This document shows, piece by piece, positions 8,051 to 18,137 of a stretch of DNA of 64,000 nt. The position numbers were made by a program, and so were the translations under genes. Source of the stretch: Rhodoferax ferrireducens (GTDB taxonomy: Bacteria; Pseudomonadota; Gammaproteobacteria; Burkholderiales; Burkholderiaceae_C); NCBI RefSeq assembly GCF_003347515.1, contig NZ_QEII01000259.1:1-64000 (forward strand). The letters are read 5' to 3'. The notes beneath the pieces were generated by a model. It did no database searches, was not told the origin of the DNA, and worked only from the letters and a program-made list of their open reading frames with translations. Every line of letters begins with the position of its first letter. Position 1 is the stretch's first letter.

Positions 8051-11000
8051 ATGGAACAACCGGCGCTGCAGCATCTGATACCGGATGCGCCGCAGGCCTT
8101 GCTTGATATTCTGGACGCTTCCCGCGGCGCGGTGCAGCCACCGATTCGCTCGGAGATTTTCGGTCTTCAGCGTTTTGCGCAGCACGGCCGCAGCCTCGGT
8201 GAAACCCACCGCGCAGCGAGGGCGCGATCCCGCGCGGGGACATTCTTTCCCCGTCTGCGCAGCAATATTCAGACGCTGCGCGAAGCGCATCACTACATCG
8301 GCGTGCAATCGGCGACCGGCTACGACATCAGCCCGGCGGCCGAATGGCTGCTCGACAACTTTCACCTGATTGAAGCGCAGCTTGAGGAAATTCACGAAGG
8401 CTTGCCCAAAAGCTTCTTTCGTTCCCTGCCTGTCTTGCTAGACGAGCCCTTGGCGGGTCTGCCGCGCGTCTATGGCGTCGCCTGGGCCTTTGTGGCACAC
8501 ACCGATGGCGCGTTCGACGAAGACCTTCTGATGCATTTTCTGGGTGCCTATCAGGAGGCCCGGGAACTCAATCTCAATGAAATGTGGGCCTTGCCCACCA
8601 CTTTGCGCGTGGTGCTGATCGAAAACCTGCGTCGCCTGGCCGAACGGCTGGCCACCAACAAGGCGGCACGCGAGGTGGCTAACCTTTGTTGCGATCACAT
8701 TGAAGCCTTCACCTTGGGGACGCTCGACAAGTTACTTGCCTTGCTCAATCAGCGTGGCGTGGGTCGGGTTTTCCTGGCCCAGATGGCCCAACGCTTGCAG
8801 GACCGCCGAACGACTGAAAACGTCCAATACCATGACTGGCTGAATAACGCGCTGCCTGACCTGGCAGCGACCCAGAGCCAGCAAAGTGCCGACCGGGCCG
8901 CGGATAACCTGAGCGTTAGCAACGCGGTCACATCCTTGCGTGTCATTGGCGACGCCGACTGGCCCGAGATCGTCGCCCGCACCAGTGTGCTGATGCAACT
9001 GATGCTGACCTTGCCGGTGTTTGAAGCCGAACATGCGGTCACGCGCGACCAGACACTGCATGGCATCGAGCTGTTGGCCAGGCGCAGCGGCCGCAGCGAA
9101 GTGCTGGTGGCGCAAACGCTAATTGATCTGATGCACTCCGCCGAACCCGCTGACAGCGCCAGTGCGCTGGCCAGCCACTGGCTTCAGGGCGCCGGGCGGC
9201 CCGCATTGTTGCGCGCGCTGGGCTTGCACGAACGCGTGGCGATTTCCTGGCACACCGTCGCACGCCGCGCGGCCTTGCCCGTCTACCTGAGTTCGCTGCT
9301 ACTGGGCACCTTGGGCATCGTGGCGTGGTTGCTGCCGGGCCACGGTTCCGGGCTGACCGATGCCGGCGCTAACCTGTGGTTGACCCTGGCCGGCGCGGCG
9401 TTGATGATGTTTCCTGCGTCCGAGGCGGTGGTGGCGGTGATCAACCGGCTGATCAGCGAGTCGGCACGGCCCCAACACCTGCCCCGCCTGGCGTTGGCGC
9501 ATGGCATACCGCCGGAGCACCGGGTGCTGGTGGTCATCCCGGCCATGCTGACCAGCCTTGAGTCGACCCGCGAGCTGGTGCATCGCTTGCAGTTGCACTA
9601 CCTCGCCAACCCGGAACGCCATGCGCAGTTTGCACTGCTCACCGACTGGGTTGACGCCGACACGCCGCATTGCGCTGCCGACGCCGCGTTACTGGCGAGC
9701 GCGAGGCAACAGATCCGCGAGCTGAATACGCGCTATCCCGCTGAAGCCGAAGAGGTGGCCGGTGCACCGCGCTTCATCCTGCTGCACCGGGAGCGCCGCT
9801 TCAGCGACACGGAACAGCGCTGGATCGGCTGGGAGCGCAAGCGTGGCAAATTGGAGTTGCTCGTTGCTGCGTTGGCGGAAGGTGCGTCGGCGGCGTTTCT
9901 CGACTTGGGCGCGGACTCCCGCCTCGCAGCGAACATCCCCTACATCGTCACCCTTGACAGTGATACTCACTTGCCGCCTGGACGACTGCGTGAACTGGTG
10001 GGCGTGGCGGCGCATCCTGACAACATACCGCGACTTGACACGACCGGGCACAAGGTCGTGGGTGGCTACGGCATCTTGCAGCCTCGCGTCGCTACACCGC
10101 TGCCAGCGTCCAAAGACTTCACGCTCTACCACTGGCTGTTTGCCGGGCAGTGCGGTATCGACTCCTACAGCGTGCCCAGTTCGGAGATCTATCAGGATCT
10201 GTTTGGCGAAGGCACTTATACCGGTAAGGGCTTGCTCAACGTGCGCGCGATGCACGCCGTGTTGTCCGGGCGCTTGCCGGAGGACCAGGTATTGAGCCAC
10301 GATTTACTCGAAGGCTCGTTGGCCCGTTGCGCCGCAGTCAGCGACATCACCGTCATCGAGGATGCGCCGTTTCATTCCGATGTGGCCGCCATGCGCGTGC
10401 ATCGCTGGACTCGTGGCGACTGGCAGCTGTTGCCCTTTCTCCTCCAGCCCTTGCGCTATCGGTTTCGCATCATCAACCGCTGGAAGATGTTCGACAATTT
10501 GCGCCGTTCGCTCGTGGCGCCCATCTCCCTGGCCTTGCTGTTGCTGGCTTTGTCCGGCGCCGTGGTGTCGCCCTGGACGGCCTTGGGGCTGGTGATAGCC
10601 GCCTTTTCGGCTGGCCCCCTGATGGGTGCCGTGGCGGGCTTTTCCCCCAGTCGCGACGACTTGGCAAAACGCTATTTCTACCGTCAGGCGGCGATGGACC
10701 TGGCGCGCGCACTTTGGGGTGGTTTGTGGAATTTGGCGATGCTGTTGCAGCACGCCCTGATGGCTTCGGATGCCATTGGGCGGGCGCTTTACCGCATGAC
10801 CATCAGCCGGCGCCACCTGCTGCAGTGGACCACGGCAGCGATCGCCCAGGCCCAGGTGAAAACCGGCTTCGCAGCGCTGGTGCGTCAGCATTGGAGCCTG
10901 CCCGTGGTGGCGCTGATGCTGGTCGCGCTGCTCGCCGCCGCCGCGCCGCTGTCTGGACTGGCGTTGGTGCTGGGTCTGGTGTGGGCTGCATCGCCGGTCT

Positions 11001-14000
11001 GGACATGGTGGGTCAGCCGACCGAGCCCGGCGCGCAAGGATGGGATATTGGCGCCTGACGATCATGCGTATCTTGAGGGAATCGCGCGCGACACCTGGCG
11101 CTTTTTCGAGCGTTGCGTAGGCGCTGAAGATAATCACCTGCCGCCAGACAATTTGCAGGCGACCCCCCATGACATGGTGGCGCATCGCACCTCGCCGACC
11201 AACATCGGCCTGTACCTGTTGAGCGTGGCCTGCGCCCGGCAGTTCGGCTGGATCGGCACGCAGGAGTTGTTGACGAGGATGGAGGCGACGCTCGCCACGC
11301 TGGCCACCTTGCAGCGCCATCGCGGCCACTTCCTGAACTGGTACGACACGCAAAGCCGGGAACCGCTGCTGCCGATGTATGTGTCTGCCGTAGACAGCGG
11401 CAATCTCAGTGGCCACCTGCTCGCGGTGGCCCAGGCCTGTCTGGAGTTGGCAGGCAATCCGTATGACAGGGGCGCGGCGAAGCGTGCCATCCAGGCGTCA
11501 AGTCTACGGCTCGCCCCCATGCTTGCGCAGTGGGCCGACTTGCTGCCGACCTTGCTGAATGACTCGGCACTGGCGCGCCTGCTGGCCTTGTCGGATCCGC
11601 TCGCCGAAGGCCACCGAAATCCGGTGCCGTTCGGGCGCCTCTTGCGCGAGGCCGCCGAAGAGTTGGACGCGTTGTCGTCCAACCCGATGGACGCTGGGCC
11701 GCCCGGCCGGCCAACACCCCGGGATGAACTGATAGGGTGCCTGTTCGATCACGAGGCGACACTGCGCTCCGCCTGGCTGGACACGCAAGCGGTAACCCTG
11801 ATTCCCGCATCCGGAAAGTATGAAGCGACGCCGCGATTGCAGACGCTGGCCCATGACTTCAAAAAACTGGCTTGGCAGGCGGAATTCAGTTTTCTGTACC
11901 ACCGCAAGCGGCACCTCTTTCACATCGGCTACCGGGTAGCCGAACAGGAGCTCGATGCGGGTTTTTATGACTTGCTGGCGTCGGAATCGCGGTTGACCAG
12001 CCTGCTGGCGGTTGCCAGGGGCGATGTGCCCGTGCGCCATTGGACATCCCTGGGCCGGCTGTTCTATGCCGTCGGCGCAACCGTGGGCTTGCGTTCGTGG
12101 TCGGGTTCTATGTTCGAATACCTGATGCCCAGTCTGGTGCTCGATGAGCCGTATGGCAGCGTGTTGCGTGAGGCCTGCAATGCCGCACTGCGGGAGCAGA
12201 TTGCGTTCGCACGGGGGCTGGACGTGCCTTGGGGCATTTCGGAGTCGGCCTACGCGGGCAGCGACCACACGCTGGCCTACCAATACGCGCCCCAAGGGGT
12301 GCCGAGGCTGGCGTTGCGCCGCACGCCACCCGATGAACTGGTGATCGCGCCCTACGCCACGGCACTGGCGGCACAGATCGAGCCCCACCGCGCGCTGGTC
12401 AATTTCGCGGCGCTTGAAAAGCTCGGGGCGCGCGGCCGTTATGGTTTCATCGAAGCGCTTGACTTCTCCCCGGCGCGGCAGGCGAGTGGAGAGCTGTTCA
12501 CACCGGTGAATACCTTCATGTCGCACCACCAGGGGATGAGCATTGTGGCGCTGGCCAATGTGCTGCTGGGTGGCCCGGCGCAGCGCTGGGGCATGGCCAA
12601 TGCGCACATCGAAGCGGTCGCCTCGTTGTTGCACGAACGAGCGCCACGCGAGGTGTCGCTGCTGTATTCGCCCCCGGCGTTTCCATCGCTGCAGGCACGG
12701 CAAAGACGGCGTGTGCCGGGGCTGCTGCGCGAAGTATTGCCGGGCTCGACCGCGCTGGAGCCGACGCATGTGCTCTCAAACGGCCGCTATAGCGTGGCAT
12801 TGCGCGCCAATGGTGCCGGCTCGAGCCGCTGGGGTCAGACCGGTATCACGCGCTCGCGCGACGACGCCTTGCGCGATGCCCATGGGAGTTTCTTCTACTT
12901 GCGTTGGAATCCACTGCAGCGGCCGGTCTCCATCACCCAGCATCCGGCACCCGACCCGGCCGCGCAGTACCAGGCGACCTACCATGCCGATCGCGCGTGT
13001 TTTGACGCAGCCTGGCCCGAGTTGCAGGCCCACGTCACGGTGTGGGTCAGTCCCGAAGATGACATCGAGTTCCGGCGGGTCGAGTTGCGCAACCTGAGTG
13101 ATCGCCCGCTCGACATTGAACTGATCTCGGCCTTCGAAGTGACGCTGGCTGATCCGCGCGCGGATGAAGCACACCCTGCGTTTACAAATCTCTTCGTACG
13201 TGCCGAGTGGTTGGGAACGCACCAGGCGCTGTTGTTTGAACGCATGCCCCGCCTGCCGTCCGAGCAGCATTTGCAGGCCGCGCATTTCCTGGCCGAAACC
13301 GACGCCCAGGTGCTGGGGCTGCGTTTGTGCACGGACCGGCAGCAGTGGGGCGGGCGCAACCATGGCGCCAGCCAGCCGCTGGCCGCGTTCGCCCCTTTGC
13401 CGCAGACACCCCTTGATCAGTCTGCAAGACTGGATACCGGCCTCGACCCGGTTTGTGCCCTGGCGGTCCAGCTGCGCATTGCGCCCAACGCGAAAGCCCT
13501 GTTGACTTTCGCCACGGTGGCGTCAGATAACGGCGCTACCTTGCGTGCCGTGATCGACAAGTACCGGCAACACAGCCACATTCAACGTGCCTCGTTGATG
13601 TCCGCCACGCTGACCGGCATTCGGTTGCGCGCTCTGCGTATCAGCGGCGAGAATTTCGCGGCCATCCAGACGCTGACGACGGCGCTGGTGCTGAGCCTGA
13701 CACGCCCGCATGTGAGCGACGCCCGCGTCGAAGGCGCACCGCCCGAGGTTTGTGACCGGCGCCTGCTTTGGCGTTTCGGCATTTCAGGTGATCGTCCGCT
13801 CATCCTGGTCAAGGCCGGCGTGATGGAGGGTTTGGGCTTGCTGCGCTCCATGGCGCAGGCCCTGAGCCTGTGGTCGTGGGGCGGCGTCGCCTGCGACCTG
13901 GTCATCGTGAATGCCGAGCCCACGTCCTACCTGATGGCGCTGCACCGAGAGATTGCGGCCTTGCGCGAGCGCCATGTGGCCGACAGCGGCGTGCCCGCCG

Positions 14001-16744
14001 GCCCGGCTGTCACCGGCTTTCATATGCTGCGCGCTGAGGAGCTCTCGCCGGATGAACTGAGCACGCTGCAAGCCCATGCGCGCATCCGGCTTCATGCTGA
14101 CGGGCGCCCGCTGGTACGCCATGTGCAGGAATGGATTGCGTTGCATGAGCAGGCCTTCGAGCAACGCCACGACCAATCCACCACGGCAGTCACCGTCGCG
14201 TCGGGCGCTGTCGCAGCCGCTGCTGCACCGAGCGGCGAGTTTGATGCCGCCACGGGTGAATTTTATTTTGATGTCAGCGCCCATGTGCGTCCGACGCGGC
14301 CCTGGATCAATGTGCTGGCCAACCCGGCTTTCGGCGCCCAGATTTCGGAAGCTGGTGGTGGCTACACCTGGGCGCTGAACAGCCGTTTGAACCAGTTGAC
14401 CACGTGGTCGAACGACCCGGTGGCCGACCCGTTGTCCGAATGGTTCCTGTTGCAGGATCGCAAGACCATGGAGGTGTGGAGCGTGGCGCCAAACGCCTGC
14501 GGCGACGACGGCGCAAGCTACCGCGTGTCGCACGGGCAGGGCTACAGTGCCATCAGCCACCGCCGGGGGGATGTCGAGGTCACGGCGTCGTGGTGTGTGG
14601 ACGCACAGACATCCGTCAAGCAAGTCCAGCTGCAGCTGGTGAATCGCGGCTCCAGGACGCTGCAGTTGCGCGTGGTCGGCATCGCCGAATGGATGATGGG
14701 CGCGAACCGTGCCGACCGCAGCACGGTCCATACGGCCTTGTACCGTCAGCGCCTGCCCGACGTGCAGGATCCGATGATGAAGCCCGGTGTCATGCGCGGG
14801 CAGAAACTCACCGCGCTCCTTTGCACACAGCGGGAACGCTCGGCTGGCTTCGGCGACGGAACCGCATTTTTCGGCCTCGCCGGTGCAGCCGGCGAGACCG
14901 AGGACTGGACTTGCGACCGGCGCGAGTGTTTTGACGCACGCGGCCGCCTGGTTCTGCCAGACCACTTTGACCAGCGCAGCGGCAAGGGGCTCGATCCGTG
15001 CGCGGCGCTCTCGACGCGCATTGATTTGATCGCCGGCGAGTCGGCCGAGTGCGTGTTCCTGCTGGGTTATGCCGAAAATGAGCTCGCGGCCCGCCAGCTA
15101 GCCACCATGGCCGCGGTAACAGCCGCCGATCAGCGGGTGGAGCAGTTGCGCCGCACTTGGGATCAATTGCTGGGCGCCACCACCGTGAAGACCCCGGACC
15201 CCTTGTTCGATGCGATGGTCAACCGCTGGCTGCTGTACCAGACGGTGTCATGCCGCTTGTGGGCCAAGGCTGGTTTCTACCAAGCCGGGGGGGCCACCGG
15301 TTTTCGGGACCAGCTGCAGGATGCGATGGCCCTGGCCTGGGCTGCACCCGAGATGCTGCGCCAGCAGATCATGGTGGGCGCGTCACGTCAGTTCGCCGAG
15401 GGCGATGTCCAGCATTGGTGGCACGCGCCCTTGGGCGCCGGGGTGCGTACCCATTTTTCCGATGACCTGCTGTGGCTGGCGCACGCCTGTGTGCACTACC
15501 TGCGAGTGACCGGCGACGCTACGCTGCTCGATCAGCGGGTGCCTTTCATCGAAGGGGCGGCTATTCCCGAAGGCGCCGAGGATGCGTACTACACGCCGAC
15601 CGTCAGTGCCCAGGAGGCCTCGGTTTTTGAACATGCCGCATTGGCCATCGATCGGAGCTTGCGTGTGGGTGCGCATGGCTTGCCCCTGATGGGCACGGGT
15701 GACTGGAACGACGGCATGAACCGCGTAGGCAGTGAGGGGCGCGGCGAGTCGGTATGGCTGGGCTGGTTCCTGGTTCAGTTGGTCGCTGACTTTGCGCCGC
15801 TGGCGCGCGCACGCGGCGAGGAGGAGCGCGCGCTTCGCTGGGAGCTTGCTGCCCAAGGCTGGAAGGCGGCATTGAATGGCGTTGCCTGGGACGGGCAATG
15901 GTTCAAGCGTGCGTTTTTCGACGACGGTCAAGCGCTGGGTTCGCAGGTCAATCCGGAGGCCCGTATCGACTTGATCGCGCAGGCCTGGGCGGTGCTGTCC
16001 AAGGCGGCACCCCCCGACTTGCAAGGCATGGCGCTGGCGGCGGTGGAGACGCATCTGGTGGACCATGAGGCTGGGTTGATCAAGCTGCTCGACCCGCCAC
16101 TGGCGCATGCGGTCCCGAGTGCCGGCTATATCCAGGCTTACCCGCCGGGTGTGCGGGAAAACGGGGGGCAGTATTCGCACGCCGGCGTTTGGGCGCTGAT
16201 GGCCCAGGCCCAGTCCGACCCGGCGATCAATGGCGCAGGTTTATCCCACGGTTGCGAGGTCGCCTACCGCTACTTCACCTACCTGAGCCCGGCGCATCGT
16301 GCCCAACACCCCACGCATGGCGCGGCGTATGGCATCGAACCCTACGTGATGGCTGGCGATGTGTACACCCAGCCACCCTATGTCGGACGGGGCGGTTGGA
16401 GCTGGTACACGGGTGCTGCGGCATGGATGCACCGCGCGGCCATCGAGTCGATTTTTGGCTTGCGGCAAGGTCCGCAAGCCTTGAGTTTTGTGCCTTGCCT
16501 GCCGTCGCATTGGCCCCAGGCCGAACTGACACTGGAGCGCGAGGGTCGCACCATGCGTTTCATCCTGATCCGCGCCGGCACAACGGCGGCGCTGGCAGCA
16601 ACTGCCCACTTGCAAGCCCGGCTATTGCACTCCGGCCAAGCCTTGCATTGGCTTGATCTTGCATCGGACACCTGCTTCGTGATTCCCCTGTTGAATGAAG
16701 TCGCCTCGCCGGATGTGGGCGCTACCGCTGCCGTGCCCGCATGA
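8051..16744 (+). CDS. ndvB: Cyclic beta-1,2-glucan synthase (NdvB/ChvB type)
   Basis: A giant protein of 2897 residues, close to the usual 2830-2870. The frame is open from 7913, but ATG 8051 is the sensible start because the upstream part overlaps the 80-residue gene. It makes cyclic glucan from UDP-glucose in the inner membrane. Membrane helices appear near residues 420-470, 820-860 and 950-990. The glycosyltransferase region lies between them, with the acidic motif TLDSDTHLPPGRL near residue 632. A glucoamylase-like domain follows (WGISESAY, MSHHQGMSIVALANVL). The C-terminal third is a GH94 phosphorylase module with the catalytic Asp in GTGDWNDGMN near residue 2550, thought to set ring size. 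No ndvA exporter is in the window. Periplasmic glucan fits osmoadaptation, as do the stress genes around it. Confidence 0.95.
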   Translation: MEQPALQHLIPDAPQALLDILDASRGAVQPPIRSEIFGLQRFAQHGRSLGETHRAARARSRAGTFFPRLRSNIQTLREAHHYIGVQSATGYDISPAAEWLLDNFHLIEAQLEEIHEGLPKSFFRSLPVLLDEPLAGLPRVYGVAWAFVAHTDGAFDEDLLMHFLGAYQEARELNLNEMWALPTTLRVVLIENLRRLAERLATNKAAREVANLCCDHIEAFTLGTLDKLLALLNQRGVGRVFLAQMAQRLQDRRTTENVQYHDWLNNALPDLAATQSQQSADRAADNLSVSNAVTSLRVIGDADWPEIVARTSVLMQLMLTLPVFEAEHAVTRDQTLHGIELLARRSGRSEVLVAQTLIDLMHSAEPADSASALASHWLQGAGRPALLRALGLHERVAISWHTVARRAALPVYLSSLLLGTLGIVAWLLPGHGSGLTDAGANLWLTLAGAALMMFPASEAVVAVINRLISESARPQHLPRLALAHGIPPEHRVLVVIPAMLTSLESTRELVHRLQLHYLANPERHAQFALLTDWVDADTPHCAADAALLASARQQIRELNTRYPAEAEEVAGAPRFILLHRERRFSDTEQRWIGWERKRGKLELLVAALAEGASAAFLDLGADSRLAANIPYIVTLDSDTHLPPGRLRELVGVAAHPDNIPRLDTTGHKVVGGYGILQPRVATPLPASKDFTLYHWLFAGQCGIDSYSVPSSEIYQDLFGEGTYTGKGLLNVRAMHAVLSGRLPEDQVLSHDLLEGSLARCAAVSDITVIEDAPFHSDVAAMRVHRWTRGDWQLLPFLLQPLRYRFRIINRWKMFDNLRRSLVAPISLALLLLALSGAVVSPWTALGLVIAAFSAGPLMGAVAGFSPSRDDLAKRYFYRQAAMDLARALWGGLWNLAMLLQHALMASDAIGRALYRMTISRRHLLQWTTAAIAQAQVKTGFAALVRQHWSLPVVALMLVALLAAAAPLSGLALVLGLVWAASPVWTWWVSRPSPARKDGILAPDDHAYLEGIARDTWRFFERCVGAEDNHLPPDNLQATPHDMVAHRTSPTNIGLYLLSVACARQFGWIGTQELLTRMEATLATLATLQRHRGHFLNWYDTQSREPLLPMYVSAVDSGNLSGHLLAVAQACLELAGNPYDRGAAKRAIQASSLRLAPMLAQWADLLPTLLNDSALARLLALSDPLAEGHRNPVPFGRLLREAAEELDALSSNPMDAGPPGRPTPRDELIGCLFDHEATLRSAWLDTQAVTLIPASGKYEATPRLQTLAHDFKKLAWQAEFSFLYHRKRHLFHIGYRVAEQELDAGFYDLLASESRLTSLLAVARGDVPVRHWTSLGRLFYAVGATVGLRSWSGSMFEYLMPSLVLDEPYGSVLREACNAALREQIAFARGLDVPWGISESAYAGSDHTLAYQYAPQGVPRLALRRTPPDELVIAPYATALAAQIEPHRALVNFAALEKLGARGRYGFIEALDFSPARQASGELFTPVNTFMSHHQGMSIVALANVLLGGPAQRWGMANAHIEAVASLLHERAPREVSLLYSPPAFPSLQARQRRRVPGLLREVLPGSTALEPTHVLSNGRYSVALRANGAGSSRWGQTGITRSRDDALRDAHGSFFYLRWNPLQRPVSITQHPAPDPAAQYQATYHADRACFDAAWPELQAHVTVWVSPEDDIEFRRVELRNLSDRPLDIELISAFEVTLADPRADEAHPAFTNLFVRAEWLGTHQALLFERMPRLPSEQHLQAAHFLAETDAQVLGLRLCTDRQQWGGRNHGASQPLAAFAPLPQTPLDQSARLDTGLDPVCALAVQLRIAPNAKALLTFATVASDNGATLRAVIDKYRQHSHIQRASLMSATLTGIRLRALRISGENFAAIQTLTTALVLSLTRPHVSDARVEGAPPEVCDRRLLWRFGISGDRPLILVKAGVMEGLGLLRSMAQALSLWSWGGVACDLVIVNAEPTSYLMALHREIAALRERHVADSGVPAGPAVTGFHMLRAEELSPDELSTLQAHARIRLHADGRPLVRHVQEWIALHEQAFEQRHDQSTTAVTVASGAVAAAAAPSGEFDAATGEFYFDVSAHVRPTRPWINVLANPAFGAQISEAGGGYTWALNSRLNQLTTWSNDPVADPLSEWFLLQDRKTMEVWSVAPNACGDDGASYRVSHGQGYSAISHRRGDVEVTASWCVDAQTSVKQVQLQLVNRGSRTLQLRVVGIAEWMMGANRADRSTVHTALYRQRLPDVQDPMMKPGVMRGQKLTALLCTQRERSAGFGDGTAFFGLAGAAGETEDWTCDRRECFDARGRLVLPDHFDQRSGKGLDPCAALSTRIDLIAGESAECVFLLGYAENELAARQLATMAAVTAADQRVEQLRRTWDQLLGATTVKTPDPLFDAMVNRWLLYQTVSCRLWAKAGFYQAGGATGFRDQLQDAMALAWAAPEMLRQQIMVGASRQFAEGDVQHWWHAPLGAGVRTHFSDDLLWLAHACVHYLRVTGDATLLDQRVPFIEGAAIPEGAEDAYYTPTVSAQEASVFEHAALAIDRSLRVGAHGLPLMGTGDWNDGMNRVGSEGRGESVWLGWFLVQLVADFAPLARARGEEERALRWELAAQGWKAALNGVAWDGQWFKRAFFDDGQALGSQVNPEARIDLIAQAWAVLSKAAPPDLQGMALAAVETHLVDHEAGLIKLLDPPLAHAVPSAGYIQAYPPGVRENGGQYSHAGVWALMAQAQSDPAINGAGLSHGCEVAYRYFTYLSPAHRAQHPTHGAAYGIEPYVMAGDVYTQPPYVGRGGWSWYTGAAAWMHRAAIESIFGLRQGPQALSFVPCLPSHWPQAELTLEREGRTMRFILIRAGTTAALAATAHLQARLLHSGQALHWLDLASDTCFVIPLLNEVASPDVGATAAVPA

Positions 16745-16885
16745 CCTTCCGACAAGGCCGCGCGGCGCCGTCCTACATTGGAAGGCGGTGGGCTCCGATA
16801 GGGGCCGGGATGCCGTGCTTTTACAGTTGTTACATCAGCTTGATGCGCCAGCGCAGCAGGCAAGTCACATTAACGAGGAAACCCC

Positions 16886-17458
16886 ATGGTCGCGAAAAAT
16901 GAACCCACCAACATCAAGCACCTTGCAGCGAACGACACTAAGCGCATGGTGTTGAATGATGCGGCTATCGATGCCGCAAAACGCAGCCTGGACCAGGGCG
17001 CCGTGACACCCAGCTACGGTCCGTGGCGTGAGGACATCATCAAGCTACTCAACGATTCTCTGGCCACTGAGCTGGTGTGCGTGCTGCGCTACAAGCGGCA
17101 TCATTTCACCGCGCAAGGCTTGGCGTCAGCGAAGATCGCCGAAGAGTTTCTCGTTCATGCGAACGATGAGTCGGCCCATGCGGACCGGCTGGCCCAACGC
17201 ATCGTGCAGCTCGGTGGTGAACCTGACTTCTCGCCGGACTCGCTGACCAAGCGCAGTCACGCCGCCTACGACGATTCGCCGGACTTGAAAGCAATGATCA
17301 AAGCCAATCTGATTGCCGAGCGCGTGGCCATTGAGAGCTACAGCCAGATCATTGCTTTGATCGGCGACAAGGACTCCACGACCCGACGCCTGCTCGAAGA
17401 CATTCTGAGCGTTGAACAAGAACATGCCGAAGAGCTGAAGGACTGGCTTGCCGACTGA
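16886..17458 (+). CDS. Ferritin-like (bacterioferritin/Dps-type) protein
   Basis: A 190-residue four-helix protein with GAGGAA seven bases before the ATG. After a 45-residue N-terminal extension, the helices carry iron-ligand patterns: LLNDSLATELVCVLRYKRHH, then EEFLVHANDESAHADRLAQRI, LIAERVAIESYSQII and LLEDILSVEQEHAEELKDWL. The E-x-x-H pairs fit a di-iron ferroxidase site. The length exceeds bacterioferritin (about 158) and fits the ferritin-like group often labelled DUF892/bacterioferritin-related. It probably stores iron or protects against peroxide. It opens a run of three stress-type genes (BON, CsbD) on the same strand, spaced 88 and 54 nt. The 141 nt before it hold no other feature I can name. 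Confidence 0.85.
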   Translation: MVAKNEPTNIKHLAANDTKRMVLNDAAIDAAKRSLDQGAVTPSYGPWREDIIKLLNDSLATELVCVLRYKRHHFTAQGLASAKIAEEFLVHANDESAHADRLAQRIVQLGGEPDFSPDSLTKRSHAAYDDSPDLKAMIKANLIAERVAIESYSQIIALIGDKDSTTRRLLEDILSVEQEHAEELKDWLAD

Positions 17459-17546
17459 AGCTCTCGCAACTTTCCGCCCAGGGGTGGTGGGGTCCTTCAC
17501 CATCCGCTTGAATTCAAGCAACTATCAACTTTAACTGGAGATTTTT

Positions 17547-17861
17547 ATGTACATCCGAACCACACTTGCCGCCGCCATGACTGCCGTCGTTTTGCTTACC
17601 GCCGCCGGCTGCGCCGTCACGCGCGGCCAGGAAACCGTTGGTGCGTACGTTGACGACACCACCATCACAACGCGCGTCAAGGCGCGTTTTGTCGAAAACA
17701 CCTACGTTGACGCATCCAGCATCCGGGTCGAAACCCTCAATGGCACGGTCATGCTGTCGGGCTTTGCCAAGAGCCTGACTGAGAAAAATTCCGCCGAGGG
17801 CCTCGCGCGTGGCGTTCCCGGCGTGAAGGCGATCAAGAACGAAATCGCGATCCGCCCTTAA
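17547..17861 (+). CDS. BON-domain lipoprotein
   Basis: A 104-residue protein with CTGGAG seven bases upstream. It has a signal peptide and a lipobox-like LTAAGC with Cys24 at the predicted lipidation site. Residues 35-104 form a single BON domain (DDTTITTRVKARFVENTYVD, IRVETLNGTVMLSGFAKS, the conserved V-x-G-V-K-x-I-x-N end). BON domains bind membranes or polysaccharide, and the OsmY group is induced by osmotic stress. Half the length of OsmY, which has two such domains. Periplasmic face of the envelope is inferred. Confidence 0.9.
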   Translation: MYIRTTLAAAMTAVVLLTAAGCAVTRGQETVGAYVDDTTITTRVKARFVENTYVDASSIRVETLNGTVMLSGFAKSLTEKNSAEGLARGVPGVKAIKNEIAIRP

Positions 17862-17915
17862 AGTTTTCGCGCCATCCAAGCCGTAATTCTTGATACATCC
17901 TCGAAGGAGATCTAT

Positions 17916-18137
17916 ATGAACTGGGACCAAATACAAGGTAACTGGAAACAAGTCATTGGCCAGGCCAAGGAGCAATGGGGCAAGCTGACTGACGATGACT
18001 TTGACGTCGTCGCCGGTCGCCGCGACCAACTCGCTGGCAAGATCCAGGAACGCTACGGCGTGGCCAAGGACGAGGCCGAAAAACAGGTTACCGAGTGGCA
18101 ACGCAAGGCGAGCGATTCGTGGTTCAAAAAGGACTAG
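17916..18137 (+). CDS. CsbD-family stress protein
   Basis: A 73-residue protein behind a very strong site (GAAGGAGATCTAT). It shows the CsbD signature MNWDQIQGNWKQVIGQAKEQWGKL, the repeat-like GRRDQLAGKIQERYG, and a charged tail ending in WFKKD. CsbD proteins are abundant general-stress proteins of unknown mechanism, here grouped with BON and ferritin-like genes. Its last 14 bases overlap, on the opposite strand, the end of the pseudouridine synthase gene, an unusually tight convergent pair. Confidence 0.92.
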   Translation: MNWDQIQGNWKQVIGQAKEQWGKLTDDDFDVVAGRRDQLAGKIQERYGVAKDEAEKQVTEWQRKASDSWFKKD

